Below are positions 16,446-24,604 of a stretch of 64,000 bases of DNA, in pieces. The stretch is from Pseudomonadales bacterium (GTDB lineage: Bacteria; Pseudomonadota; Gammaproteobacteria; Pseudomonadales; IMCC2047), in the NCBI GenBank assembly GCA_024234615.1, contig JACKNY010000001.1, positions 1,950,501-2,014,500 on the forward strand. Direction: 5' to 3'. The position numbers and the translations under genes are program-made. Below the pieces are notes generated by a model that was not told the DNA's origin, did not search any database, and saw only the letters and a list, made by a program, of their open reading frames with translations. Numbering within the stretch: position 1 is the stretch's first letter; the number at the start of each line of letters is the position of its first letter.

Positions 16446-17993
16446 TTATGCAACTGAACCTAAATAGTGGCCGCGCAGGTCTCGCTTCAATACTTTGCCC
16501 ACGGCGTTTTTGGGTAGCTCATCGATAAAAAATACGATGCGGGGAATCTTGTAGCCACCAATCATTCCTCTGCAATGTTGAATAACGTCCGCTTCCGTTA
16601 GCGCATCGCCCGCACGTCGTACTATTGCAGCTACCAACGCCTCTCCGAAAAGATCATCGGGAATACCGAAAACGGCTGCTTCGAGAACGCTATGATGTGC
16701 GCAAAGCACGGCTTCGACCTCGCCCGTATAAACATTTTCTCCACCCGTGATAACCATGTCTTTTTTACGATCCAACAGATACAGATACCCTTCTTCATCG
16801 ACCTTGCCCACATCTCCTGTGCGGAACCAGCCATTACTGAAGACTTCGTCGGTTTCTTTCGGTAAATTAAGGTAACCCTTGGCGATTTGCAGTCCTTTAC
16901 AAACTACTTCTGCGACCTGCCCGATCGGCATTTCATTATCGTTATCATCCAGTATTCGCACTTCAGTACCGACTACTGGTTGCCCTGCCGATTTCCAGCG
17001 CTCAACATAGCCAGATTCATCTTCCTCACCCTCACGCCGAAGACAGGAAAGCGTCACCATGGGGGATGTTTCGGTGAGCCCATAGCCATGCCAAATATCA
17101 GTTTTGGCAAACCCTTCCAACGCACGCTTAATCCACTTTGGTGTCATTGGTGCGGATCCAAAGACAAACTGTTTAAGGCTTGAGATATCAAATTCCGAGA
17201 AACCCTCCTCCTCGAGAATCATAATAATGAGAGTAGGAGGAATCATCGTTACCGTAATTTGGTATTTGTCTATTGCTTCCAGAATGCCACGCGCGGTTGG
17301 CTTGGCGATGTAATAATGCGCGGCGCCCTTCAGCGTAAAAGCATTCGCCACCATATCCGCAGTGTGAAACATTGGGGCAATGTGAAGATACCTGTCGTCA
17401 CACTCAGGGTTCATACAATTCGCAATTTGAACAGCATTCCCAGCCAAGTTACGATGGGTTAACCGCACCCCTTTACTACGCCCGGTAGTGCCACCGGTAT
17501 AGAACAGTATTGCATCATCGCCTTCTTCAGCCTGGCATGGAGCAACTGGTTCTGCATCGGAAAGCAGCGCCTCGTATTGCAGCCAGGGCACCTCAGCCGA
17601 ATTTGCAGACAGATAAATAGCATTATCAGCCCAAGGCTTGATTGCATTATCATGAAGAATGCCAGATAACGAATCTTCAACAATCAATAGTTTGCTGCCA
17701 GAATCTTCCAAAATAAACGTAACTTCCGGAACGGCGAGACGATAATTAATAGGCACCGCAACTGCACCCAAAAAGTACCCGGCATAAATCAGCTCCGCCT
17801 GCCTGAAGGAGTTATGACTGATGATCGCAAAATGATCACCCTGACCAATTCCCAACTTAGCAATAGCCGCAGCCGCACGGGAAACACGATCATAAAATTC
17901 GGCCCAGCTATACTCGCGATCATTATCGATGATGGCAGTTCGATGACCGTATAATCTTCGTGCACGGTCCAAAACTGACGTCATAGTTAGCAT
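16446..17993 (-). CDS. AMP-forming acyl-CoA ligase
   Basis: Acyl/aryl-CoA synthetase of the ANL superfamily, 515 residues. Motifs in order: FYTGGTTGRSKGVRLTHRNL (ATP/AMP P-loop, about 168-187), GYGLTETSPMV, NGWFRTGDVGKVDEEGYLYL, and the catalytic-lysine segment PKNAVGKVLKRDLRG at the C-terminus. The domain set is complete. AGGGG lies nine bases before the first ATG. It is the first gene of an operon with the Mo-oxidoreductase and probably activates a carboxylic acid that the Mo enzyme then oxidises as its CoA thioester. Separate from the TonB receptor upstream by a likely terminator. Substrate is not determinable; phenylacetate-like or hydroxycinnamate-like acids are plausible from context. 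Confidence 0.9.
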   Translation of the reverse strand: MLTMTSVLDRARRLYGHRTAIIDNDREYSWAEFYDRVSRAAAAIAKLGIGQGDHFAIISHNSFRQAELIYAGYFLGAVAVPINYRLAVPEVTFILEDSGSKLLIVEDSLSGILHDNAIKPWADNAIYLSANSAEVPWLQYEALLSDAEPVAPCQAEEGDDAILFYTGGTTGRSKGVRLTHRNLAGNAVQIANCMNPECDDRYLHIAPMFHTADMVANAFTLKGAAHYYIAKPTARGILEAIDKYQITVTMIPPTLIIMILEEEGFSEFDISSLKQFVFGSAPMTPKWIKRALEGFAKTDIWHGYGLTETSPMVTLSCLRREGEEDESGYVERWKSAGQPVVGTEVRILDDNDNEMPIGQVAEVVCKGLQIAKGYLNLPKETDEVFSNGWFRTGDVGKVDEEGYLYLLDRKKDMVITGGENVYTGEVEAVLCAHHSVLEAAVFGIPDDLFGEALVAAIVRRAGDALTEADVIQHCRGMIGGYKIPRIVFFIDELPKNAVGKVLKRDLRGHYLGSVA

Positions 17994-18033
17994 TTTTTAT
18001 AACCCCTATATTTCAAATGAATAAAACCCCAGC

Positions 18034-18073
18034 AAAAAATAAGGGCTGAGAAACTATTGCTAATTTCCCAGCC
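18034..18073 (-). terminator. Rho-independent terminator after TonB receptor 1
   Basis: On the minus strand the sequence forms a stem GGCTGGGAAA / TTTCTCAGCC (one mismatch, loop about ten bases), followed by CTTATTTTTT. It begins 15 bases after the stop codon of the TonB receptor at 18088 and would separate that gene from the ligase operon. Confidence 0.7.
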
Positions 18074-18087
18074 GGGCTGCTTATCTA

Positions 18088-20361
18088 CTAGAAGTTACGT
18101 GTAATAGAGAGTGACCATTCGCGCGGTCGCGCCCACAGTGCTTCCGAATAGCCAATACTTGGGTTGTTATAGGCGGAAGTGAAATAATCTTCATCGGTTA
18201 GGTTAGTAACCCCCAAAACCGCCTGCCAGTCACCGTTATTGTCCCGGAAGGTAATACTGGCATTGATGACATCAAAACTATCCTGAACGATATTGGCGGA
18301 ATTGATGGTGTTGTTATATACCTTGCTGCGATAAGACCAATTCACTCTGGGTGTTAACGTACCTAATTCACCCAATGAAATATCGTAATAGAGGCTCGCA
18401 TTCGCGGTCCATTCCGGTGTGTTTGCAAACTCTTTATCCGTGGTAATTTCGCTGGCCGCTGCAGATACCGTGGTATATTCCGCATCCAAGTAGCCCATCC
18501 CAGCATCAAGCCCCATGTTTTCGGTTAACAGCGCCTTTAACTCAAGCTCGAAGCCTTTAATTTCCGCTTCGGCAGCATTTCTGGTTGAAGAGCCAATACC
18601 GTCTTGTACCAACACTTGCATATCTGAATAATCGGTAAAGAAAACTGCCGCATTGAGCCGGGCGCGACGATTAAACAGGTCAGCTTTCATGCCTAACTCA
18701 TAAACTTCAACAAACTCTGGAACAAAAAATGGGATATCTTTACGCCCAGGAAATACTCTCTGAGTAAAACCACCACTCTTGAAGCCCTCTGAATAGGTAA
18801 AATAAGTCATTACCTCTTCACTCCAGCGATAGGAGAAATTAATCATAGGAGTAACCTCCTCGATAGATACCTCTCCTTCAACAAAGGGCAACAATCTTGT
18901 ACCCAAAGGAACACCCAGGAACCCGCTGTTTGTTACGAATGTATCCGGCGTAAACCTTTTCGTTTCATCGGAATAACGCAAACCAGCTGTCACACTAAAA
19001 TTATCGGTAATATCGAAAGTCAGCTGAGTAAAAATGGCCGAACTATCGTTTTCAATATCGCCGCCACTTTGAAATTCAATGATGGAGGTGCGGATGTCGT
19101 TAACATCAGTACCTTCTTCTTCAAAGTAATAAAGGCCAACAATCCAATTAAGCCGATCATCAATAGCGACACCTGTCAGTTGAAACTCCTGGCTAAATTG
19201 CTCTTGCTCCATATCATTTTCGGTTTCAAAAATGATATGAGGGGAACCGTCGGCATCACGATAAAACTGTGCTTCCATTTCCCGATAAGAGGTGATTGAT
19301 TTAACTGCCCCCCAACCGAGATCATATTCAACCGTTAAGCCTGCACCGGTCACGTCATAATCTGAGCGTGATTCGGAGGAGGCCCAGGTTTTATCACGCC
19401 CAACCAACCACTGCTCGTTATAACAGGCCGGATTGCTCAATGAGCCGGGAGCCGGAGCACAACTGCCACCAACGATGACATTATTAAATAGCCCTGAAAA
19501 TGGCATGGCAGTTCCATTTATACCAATTAGCGTATTGGGCGCTGTTTCTTCTCTCGCTTTAGACACATCTACAGCGAAATTTGCCTCAAGGGCATCGCTA
19601 GGCATCCATTGGAAGCTAGCGCGGGCCGATATACTGTCGTCATCTCCCAACTCCTTTCCATCAAACAGCCGCTTTACATAACCATCTCGCTTCTTGGTCG
19701 CAACTGAGAACTTTGAATGTACAGTTTCCGATAATGGAATATCCACACTTCCCTTGAAATCCATCCGGTTATCGTCACCCACTGTCAGCCCCACTTTCCC
19801 ACCAAATTCTTCTGCCGGTTTTTTGCTCACCAAACTAATAGCACCACCGATGGTATTGCGACCAAATAAGGTACCCTGAGGCCCTCGCAATACCTCCACA
19901 CGTTCAAGGTCCAATAGATCTAGAACTCCACCGACAGATCGGGCGATATAAACGCCGTCAACATAAAGACCAACACCGGGATCTGTGGTAAAACTGAAAT
20001 CAAGCTGACCGATACCACGTATAAATATCGATGATGCAACGTTACTGCCGGAGATCGGCGCTGCTGTATCAAATACGAGGTTCGGAGTGGAAGCACCTAT
20101 ACCGGAAAGATCATCCATTTGCCGAGCTTCTAAATCCTCTCCGCTAAATGCACTGATAGCAATTGGTGCGTCTTGCAGCCCTTCCTCTCGCTTACGGGCC
20201 GTCACTACGACTTCTTCCAACATTAATCGTGGCTTGCTTGAGCCGCCATCCGCTGCACTCACACCAACACTGGTTAAGGCTACGCTTTGACCGATAGCAA
20301 AAGCGAGCCAATAAAATTTTTGTTTTTTACACGCAAAGCTACTGTACTTACTAATTTTCAT
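18088..20361 (-). CDS. TonB-dependent outer-membrane receptor 1
   Basis: Outer-membrane active transporter, 757 residues. An N-terminal signal region (hydrophobic AIGQSVALTSVGVSA) is followed by the TonB-box-like LEEVVVTARKREEGLQDAP, and by plug-domain motifs RGIGQLDF, DPGVGLYVDGVYIARSVGG and RVEVLRGPQGTLFGRNTIGG. The C-terminal barrel ends in ARPREWSLSITRNF, with the terminal aromatic residue typical of outer-membrane proteins. It is of the catabolic type common in marine gammaproteobacteria and sphingomonads, which import lipids, terpenoids, aromatics or glycans. A copy of the TCAGCATACTGA operator lies 58 bases before the start. It is paralogous to the receptor at 26745-29042. The ligand is unknown. 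Confidence 0.93.
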   Translation of the reverse strand: MKISKYSSFACKKQKFYWLAFAIGQSVALTSVGVSAADGGSSKPRLMLEEVVVTARKREEGLQDAPIAISAFSGEDLEARQMDDLSGIGASTPNLVFDTAAPISGSNVASSIFIRGIGQLDFSFTTDPGVGLYVDGVYIARSVGGVLDLLDLERVEVLRGPQGTLFGRNTIGGAISLVSKKPAEEFGGKVGLTVGDDNRMDFKGSVDIPLSETVHSKFSVATKKRDGYVKRLFDGKELGDDDSISARASFQWMPSDALEANFAVDVSKAREETAPNTLIGINGTAMPFSGLFNNVIVGGSCAPAPGSLSNPACYNEQWLVGRDKTWASSESRSDYDVTGAGLTVEYDLGWGAVKSITSYREMEAQFYRDADGSPHIIFETENDMEQEQFSQEFQLTGVAIDDRLNWIVGLYYFEEEGTDVNDIRTSIIEFQSGGDIENDSSAIFTQLTFDITDNFSVTAGLRYSDETKRFTPDTFVTNSGFLGVPLGTRLLPFVEGEVSIEEVTPMINFSYRWSEEVMTYFTYSEGFKSGGFTQRVFPGRKDIPFFVPEFVEVYELGMKADLFNRRARLNAAVFFTDYSDMQVLVQDGIGSSTRNAAEAEIKGFELELKALLTENMGLDAGMGYLDAEYTTVSAAASEITTDKEFANTPEWTANASLYYDISLGELGTLTPRVNWSYRSKVYNNTINSANIVQDSFDVINASITFRDNNGDWQAVLGVTNLTDEDYFTSAYNNPSIGYSEALWARPREWSLSITRNF

Positions 20362-20418
20362 TTGCCCCTACCCTCTTTAATCAACCATTACGCTGAGACA
20401 ATAAACAGTATAATTATT

Positions 20419-20432
20419 TTCAGCATACTGAG
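20419..20432. promoter_or_regulatory. Operator-like palindrome copy 1 (TonB receptor 1)
   Basis: TTCAGCATACTGAG matches 11 of 14 positions of the palindrome ATCAGTATACTGAT found at 20844. It lies 58 bases upstream of the TonB receptor start at 20361, a suitable place for repressor control. Confidence 0.6.
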
Positions 20433-20634
20433 TATTAGCCTACAGCAACCCCATCCATGTCTTTTACTTCAGCGAATATCACTTCCTTGTATTCACCCCA
20501 CACCAATCTTATTCGACTTTATAACAACTGCATCATAACAACTGCATCAATAAGACTGTCCCACTTTTACAACAAATTACGTTGCGACAACTCATTACCG
20601 TATCAACAAAAACAAAACCATTGTCGATACTTTG

Positions 20635-20648
20635 AATAGTATACTGAT
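20635..20648. promoter_or_regulatory. Operator-like palindrome copy 2
   Basis: AATAGTATACTGAT matches 12 of 14 positions of the palindrome at 20844. It is followed immediately by TATCAG, giving a second half-site. It lies mid-way in the divergent region. Confidence 0.55.
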
Positions 20649-20843
20649 TATCAGCACTATTTCTAATAATATTTATCGATGATAAAATTAATCAATAGAC
20701 TTGATTAGTATTAAGTAAAAATCACTCTATAATACAGCTCAAAGAATCACTCTTAAGCCTGCAAATAATGCATTCCATGAAAAGCACCCTTAAAAACATA
20801 CTTAAAAACTCACCTGGAATTATTATCGCTAACTTAATTATTA

Positions 20844-20857
20844 ATCAGTATACTGAT
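20844..20857. promoter_or_regulatory. Operator-like palindrome copy 3, perfect form (permease)
   Basis: ATCAGTATACTGAT is a perfect 14-bp palindrome and the best form of the repeated motif. It lies about 130 bases upstream of the permease start at 20986. A MarR dimer would bind a site of this size and symmetry; a MarR gene is present at 30219-30686. The pairing is inferred. Confidence 0.65.
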
Positions 20858-20985
20858 GCTTTTTGCTAATATCAACACCCATAACGACAGCGTTTACACA
20901 GATAGGTTCGCTTAACTGTACGCGCTTTCACCAGACCGGATCACTCCGCGAAATACCGGTCAACCACAAAGGAGGCCCGCTAGTT

Positions 20986-22356
20986 ATGGATAAAAAAATA
21001 TCTTTAAGCACGGCTAGTTCCAGAAAAAAAGCTCACCCAGGTATTAAATGGGGGCCCTTTACTTTTAGAATCCCCGTGCTCCACACTCGTTTGGAATGGC
21101 CTGAACTCACTCAGGGTGTCGCTATTACACTCTCCACCTCAATGGCCTTAACCCCCTTGCTGATGATAGGCTTTGGACTGAGTTTCGATGAGGCTGTTAC
21201 CGTATCGCTGATACACTACTTACTTGTCAGCGCAAGCCCCATAATATTTGGCGAGCCCTACGCTGGCGGCTGGATCACCCCAGCGCTGCCTTTGGCACTG
21301 GCCTATGTGATGGGAACCTTTGAAGACCCCACCCAGCGCTTTCAGGCGATGACGGCGCTTTCCATTGACCTGGCACTTATTCTTTTTATTTTTGGCATAA
21401 CCGGCATAGGCAGCCGAATTATTCAGTGGATGCCTGAAACATTAAAAGCCGGCATTATCCTGGGCGCTGGCTTAGCTGCGTTACAACGCGTATTTATCGA
21501 CGATATCGACAAGTATATGTCAGCTCCGGTATCTACAAGCTGTGCCATCGTCGTCTGCCTATTACTTTCATTCTCCAACCCATTCAATCGATTCAAACAG
21601 CATTCAAAACTCCTGTCCAATCTTGCGAAATTTGGTTTGCTTCCAGGCTTTCTTGTGGCCGCGCTTATCGGTCCAATCATGAATGAAATTTCTTACGACA
21701 TAAAACCAGGATTTCTGATTCCTCCATTTGCATCGCTTTGGGCTAAAACCTCCCCCTTCGCAATAGGGTGGCCAGACGTCAATATGTTTCTTACGGCCCT
21801 TCCGCTGGCATTTATTGCTTACATTATCGTGTTTGGCGATATTATTACCGGTATGGCTATTGTCAAGGAAGCCAGCCCTCATCGCCCGGATGATCCTATT
21901 GACTTTAATTCAAATCGCACGCATTTTTCACTAGCCATTAGAAATGTGGTGATGTCGATATTCGCACCTTTTTTCCCAAGCCAGGGATGCCTATGGGCGG
22001 GTGTTCATGTTGTTATTGTTAATCGCTGGAAAGATGGCCCCGATAAAATGCAATCTTTGTATAGCGGCATCAGTTCGTATTATGTTTGCGGCTTACCGAT
22101 TTTGATGCTGTTTTACCCCTGGATTACTTTCTTAAAACCTTTGCTCCCAATTGCGCTGGCCTTAACGCTTGTGCTCACAGGAATCGCATGTGCCGGTGTC
22201 GCCATGGCAAAATCCAGATCTTCCTTTGCCAATGGCGCGGTCTTTTTGTCGGCAATTGCCCTCGCAACCTTTACCCCCTGGATAGGTCTTGCCATTGCAG
22301 TGCTCTGCACTTGGCTATTGGCAGGATGGGAAAACCAAGCAATGAAACCTGAATAA
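20986..22356 (+). CDS. Polytopic membrane permease, DUF3360-like
   Basis: A 456-residue membrane protein. I start at the ATG after AAAGGAGG (spacing about 11 bases) rather than at the upstream in-phase start at 20863. About twelve hydrophobic segments are visible, beginning GVAITLSTSMALTPLLMIGF, and the central GEPYAGGWITPALPLALAYV has a broken-helix glycine/proline look seen in UraA/SulP-fold carriers. Other polar membrane motifs are VFGDIITGMAIVKEASPHR and FFPSQGCLWAGVHVVIVNRW. I associate it with DUF3360 from memory; a solute carrier role for the catabolic substrate is likely from its position between a TonB receptor and a CoA-ester pathway. Confidence 0.7.
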   Translation: MDKKISLSTASSRKKAHPGIKWGPFTFRIPVLHTRLEWPELTQGVAITLSTSMALTPLLMIGFGLSFDEAVTVSLIHYLLVSASPIIFGEPYAGGWITPALPLALAYVMGTFEDPTQRFQAMTALSIDLALILFIFGITGIGSRIIQWMPETLKAGIILGAGLAALQRVFIDDIDKYMSAPVSTSCAIVVCLLLSFSNPFNRFKQHSKLLSNLAKFGLLPGFLVAALIGPIMNEISYDIKPGFLIPPFASLWAKTSPFAIGWPDVNMFLTALPLAFIAYIIVFGDIITGMAIVKEASPHRPDDPIDFNSNRTHFSLAIRNVVMSIFAPFFPSQGCLWAGVHVVIVNRWKDGPDKMQSLYSGISSYYVCGLPILMLFYPWITFLKPLLPIALALTLVLTGIACAGVAMAKSRSSFANGAVFLSAIALATFTPWIGLAIAVLCTWLLAGWENQAMKPE

Positions 22357-22417
22357 TTGCAACACCCAAATTGTAGTAACAATAACAGACTTGATGGTTA
22401 TCGACTGAAATGTTATT

Positions 22418-22431
22418 GTCAGCATACTGAT
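22418..22431. promoter_or_regulatory. Operator-like palindrome copy 4 (crotonase operon)
   Basis: GTCAGCATACTGAT matches 12 of 14 positions of the palindrome at 20844 and lies 42 bases upstream of the crotonase ATG at 22473, probably overlapping its promoter. Confidence 0.65.
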
Positions 22432-22472
22432 TGTAATTAACCCCAACCAAAATAGATAAAGAGGTTTATGCC

Positions 22473-23294
22473 ATGGCATATGAACAAGTGATATATGAAA
22501 AAAGTGACAATATCGGAATAATAAGGCTCAACCGCGCCGAAAAGAAAAACGCTTTCACACCGAAAATGAGTACGGAAATTTTGGAGATTGTCACCGAGAT
22601 TGCCAAAGATAAGAGCGTACGAGGTGTTATATTCACTGGCTCTGGGGATAGCTTTTCAGCTGGCCTGGACCTCGATATGTCTTTTTTGCAAACGATGGAG
22701 GAATCTAATTCGAATAACTTTCGTGAGGTAATGGATCCAATTCTTGGTTGGTATCAAAAACTTTACGATCTGCCAAAACCAACAGTAGCAGCTGTGAATG
22801 GACACGCTTACGGCGGTGGATTTGTTCCTGTCTCGCTGTGTGATATAGCCATCTCTTCTGATCAAGCTAGGTTTGGGCTACCGGAAATCAATTTCGCTCA
22901 CTTTCCCGCTGGTGGCAGCACTTGGGCGGCATCACATTTCTTGCTACCGAAACATTTCGAATACCTGTGCCTGAGCGGTGACCGTATTGACGCGAATGAA
23001 GCCTATCGCATGGGGTTAGTGACCAAAGTTGTTCCACACGCAGAGTTGGAAGAAAGCGCATGGAACATGGTAACGAAACTGGCCAACAAACATCCCAATG
23101 CCTATGCCACCGCCAAAAGTATGTGCCGTATGACCCGTTACATGCAGTTATGGGAAGCCATCAAAATTGAAATGGCTCACATTCATGAGAACTACTTTTT
23201 GAGCGAAGGTGAAATGGTCAAGATTGCATTACAGCAGTTTAAGAACAAAGAAATTAAAACCGGTACGGGTGAATCCTATACAGCAAAGGGTTAA
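22473..23294 (+). CDS. Crotonase-family protein resembling hydroxycinnamoyl-CoA hydratase-lyase
   Basis: A 273-residue enoyl-CoA hydratase/isomerase-fold protein. The oxyanion-hole segments are SFSAGLDLDMSF and NGHAYGGGFVPVSLCDIA, and FGLPEINFAHFPAGGS carries a retained acidic residue. In classical enoyl-CoA hydratases GGGCE supplies the first catalytic Glu; here the position is Val (GGGFV). The GGGF-x-P pattern, the FGL-x-EIN segment and the C-terminal FKNKEIKTG tail instead recall hydroxycinnamoyl-CoA hydratase-lyases, which cut feruloyl- or coumaroyl-CoA to an aldehyde and acetyl-CoA. AAAGAGG lies eight bases before the ATG. An acyl-CoA dehydrogenase follows six bases later. Family is certain, reaction is inferred. 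Confidence 0.85.
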   Translation: MAYEQVIYEKSDNIGIIRLNRAEKKNAFTPKMSTEILEIVTEIAKDKSVRGVIFTGSGDSFSAGLDLDMSFLQTMEESNSNNFREVMDPILGWYQKLYDLPKPTVAAVNGHAYGGGFVPVSLCDIAISSDQARFGLPEINFAHFPAGGSTWAASHFLLPKHFEYLCLSGDRIDANEAYRMGLVTKVVPHAELEESAWNMVTKLANKHPNAYATAKSMCRMTRYMQLWEAIKIEMAHIHENYFLSEGEMVKIALQQFKNKEIKTGTGESYTAKG

Positions 23295-23300
23295 CTTCTT

Positions 23301-24467
23301 ATGACAAATATTGCGGTTGATGAGATGCTCAATAGCGAAGAGATTGATGCCATAAAGGCGTCGGTCAACCGCTTTATACAACAACAGGTACAACATAACT
23401 GGCCAACATGGGTTGAGCAAAAAACGATTCCTAGATCCTACATTAAGGCATTGGGTGACGCCGGTTACTTTAGCTCCGATCTGCCAGAAGCTTATGGTGG
23501 AAGCAATGCTGGCTTTGCCTATTCTGCTGAGATTATAAAGGCTTTTTGTCGTGAGGGTCACTTTGTACACGGCGGCCTATTGATTTCTCAACAGCTTATG
23601 GTTGCCCATATGCTGAATAGCCCACGTGTCTCGACCCAAATCAAAGAACAGGTTTTAACTCTGGTTGCAGCAGGAGATATTATTCCCGCGCTCGCAATGA
23701 CGGAACCGCAAGGCGGTAGCGATCTGTTAAACATTCGCTGCGAAGCCAAGCGGGTCAATAACGGTTATATCATTAATGGTTCGAAAACCTTCATTTCCAA
23801 TGCACACCTCGCAGATATTTTTATTCTCGCCGCACGAACCACGCCAATTGCCGAGAACCGTAAAGGGTTGACCCTATTTTTGGTTGACGCAAACACGCCA
23901 GGGGTTGAAGTCGGCAATAGTTTATCTAAGATTGGCATGCAGGCCGCAGACACAGCTGAACTATTTTTAAACGATGTCGTCGTATCGGAACAATCCATAC
24001 TCGGAGAACTTGACGGGGGTGTCACCCTGTTGATGGAGGGCTTACCCAGAGAACGCTGCTATGCCGGTATTTGTGCGTCTGCCATTTGCGAGGGTGCGCT
24101 CAAACTGACTAAGGATTACGTCAATGACCGAGTACTTTTCGGCAAACCGATGAGCCAATTACAAAACACAGGTTTTGAAATGGCTGATATGGTTGCTGAT
24201 TGGCGTTTGCTGGATGCTTTTATCTCGTCGGCAATCCGTCAAATGCATTATGGACAGCTTTCGTCTGAAGCAGCCTCCATCGCACGTTTAAAGGGAGTAC
24301 AAATGGTCATGGCCATTGTCGAAAGGTGTGCATTGCTTTTCGGAGGCTACGGATTTATGGCGGAGTATCCCATTGCGCAGCTCTGGTCAGATGTACGTGG
24401 CATGGCATTTTGGGGAGGCCCTAACGAAGCGATGAAAGAAATCATCGCCAGGCAATTCCTTGCTTAA
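23301..24467 (+). CDS. Acyl-CoA dehydrogenase
   Basis: FAD enzyme that introduces an alpha-beta double bond into an acyl-CoA; 388 residues, the normal family length. Visible segments are LPEAYGGSNAGFAYSAEI, the FAD/substrate motif AMTEPQGGSDLLNIRCEA, YIINGSKTFISNA, and the C-terminal FGGYGFMAEYPIAQLWSDVR and WGGPNEAMKEIIARQFLA. A dehydrogenase directly after a crotonase suggests a short beta-oxidation-like side-chain shortening of the substrate. It is convergent with the GMC gene, with a nested hairpin between them. The catalytic Glu position was not assigned with confidence. Confidence 0.92.
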   Translation: MTNIAVDEMLNSEEIDAIKASVNRFIQQQVQHNWPTWVEQKTIPRSYIKALGDAGYFSSDLPEAYGGSNAGFAYSAEIIKAFCREGHFVHGGLLISQQLMVAHMLNSPRVSTQIKEQVLTLVAAGDIIPALAMTEPQGGSDLLNIRCEAKRVNNGYIINGSKTFISNAHLADIFILAARTTPIAENRKGLTLFLVDANTPGVEVGNSLSKIGMQAADTAELFLNDVVVSEQSILGELDGGVTLLMEGLPRERCYAGICASAICEGALKLTKDYVNDRVLFGKPMSQLQNTGFEMADMVADWRLLDAFISSAIRQMHYGQLSSEAASIARLKGVQMVMAIVERCALLFGGYGFMAEYPIAQLWSDVRGMAFWGGPNEAMKEIIARQFLA

Positions 24468-24521
24468 CGCCAATGAGCCAGGACAAACAAGGCTCAATGT
24501 AGGCACTTATTTTTAGAAAAA

Positions 24522-24579
24522 AGGACGACCTACCCGATTTTCCTGAGATAGGAAAAGGGAGGGATGGATAGGTCATCCT
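24522..24579. terminator. Nested hairpin between convergent genes, likely bidirectional terminator
   Basis: An outer stem AGGACGACCTACCC (24522-24535) pairs with GGATAGGTCATCCT (24566-24579) at 12 of 14 positions. Inside, TTTTCCT (24538-24544) pairs perfectly with AGGAAAA (24550-24556) around a five-base loop. It lies between the stop codons of the acyl-CoA dehydrogenase and the GMC oxidoreductase. The left arm is preceded by an AT-rich run on one side only, so strength in the two directions may differ. Confidence 0.6.
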
Positions 24580-24604
24580 GCGAGATGATCGGTGTGATTT
24601 GTCT

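Larger units (their letters stand above)
20362..20985. promoter_or_regulatory. Long divergent regulatory region between TonB receptor 1 and permease
   Basis: A 624-bp AT-rich stretch without a convincing gene. It holds three copies of the ATCAGTATACTGAT-type operator (20419, 20635, 20844). There is also an inverted repeat TAATCAA-TAGAC-TTGATTA at 20689-20707 and a strong Shine-Dalgarno sequence (AAAGGAGG at 20968-20975) before the permease. The frame from 20863 to 20985 is open in phase with the permease but precedes its ribosome-binding site, so I treat it as leader. Probably both divergent promoters lie here under the same regulator. Confidence 0.6.

Noticed and set aside
20689..20707. Inverted repeat TAATCAA-N5-TTGATTA considered as an FNR-type site
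   Set aside because: Arms point outward relative to TTGAT-N4-ATCAA and the spacer is wrong; kept only as a note in the regulatory region.
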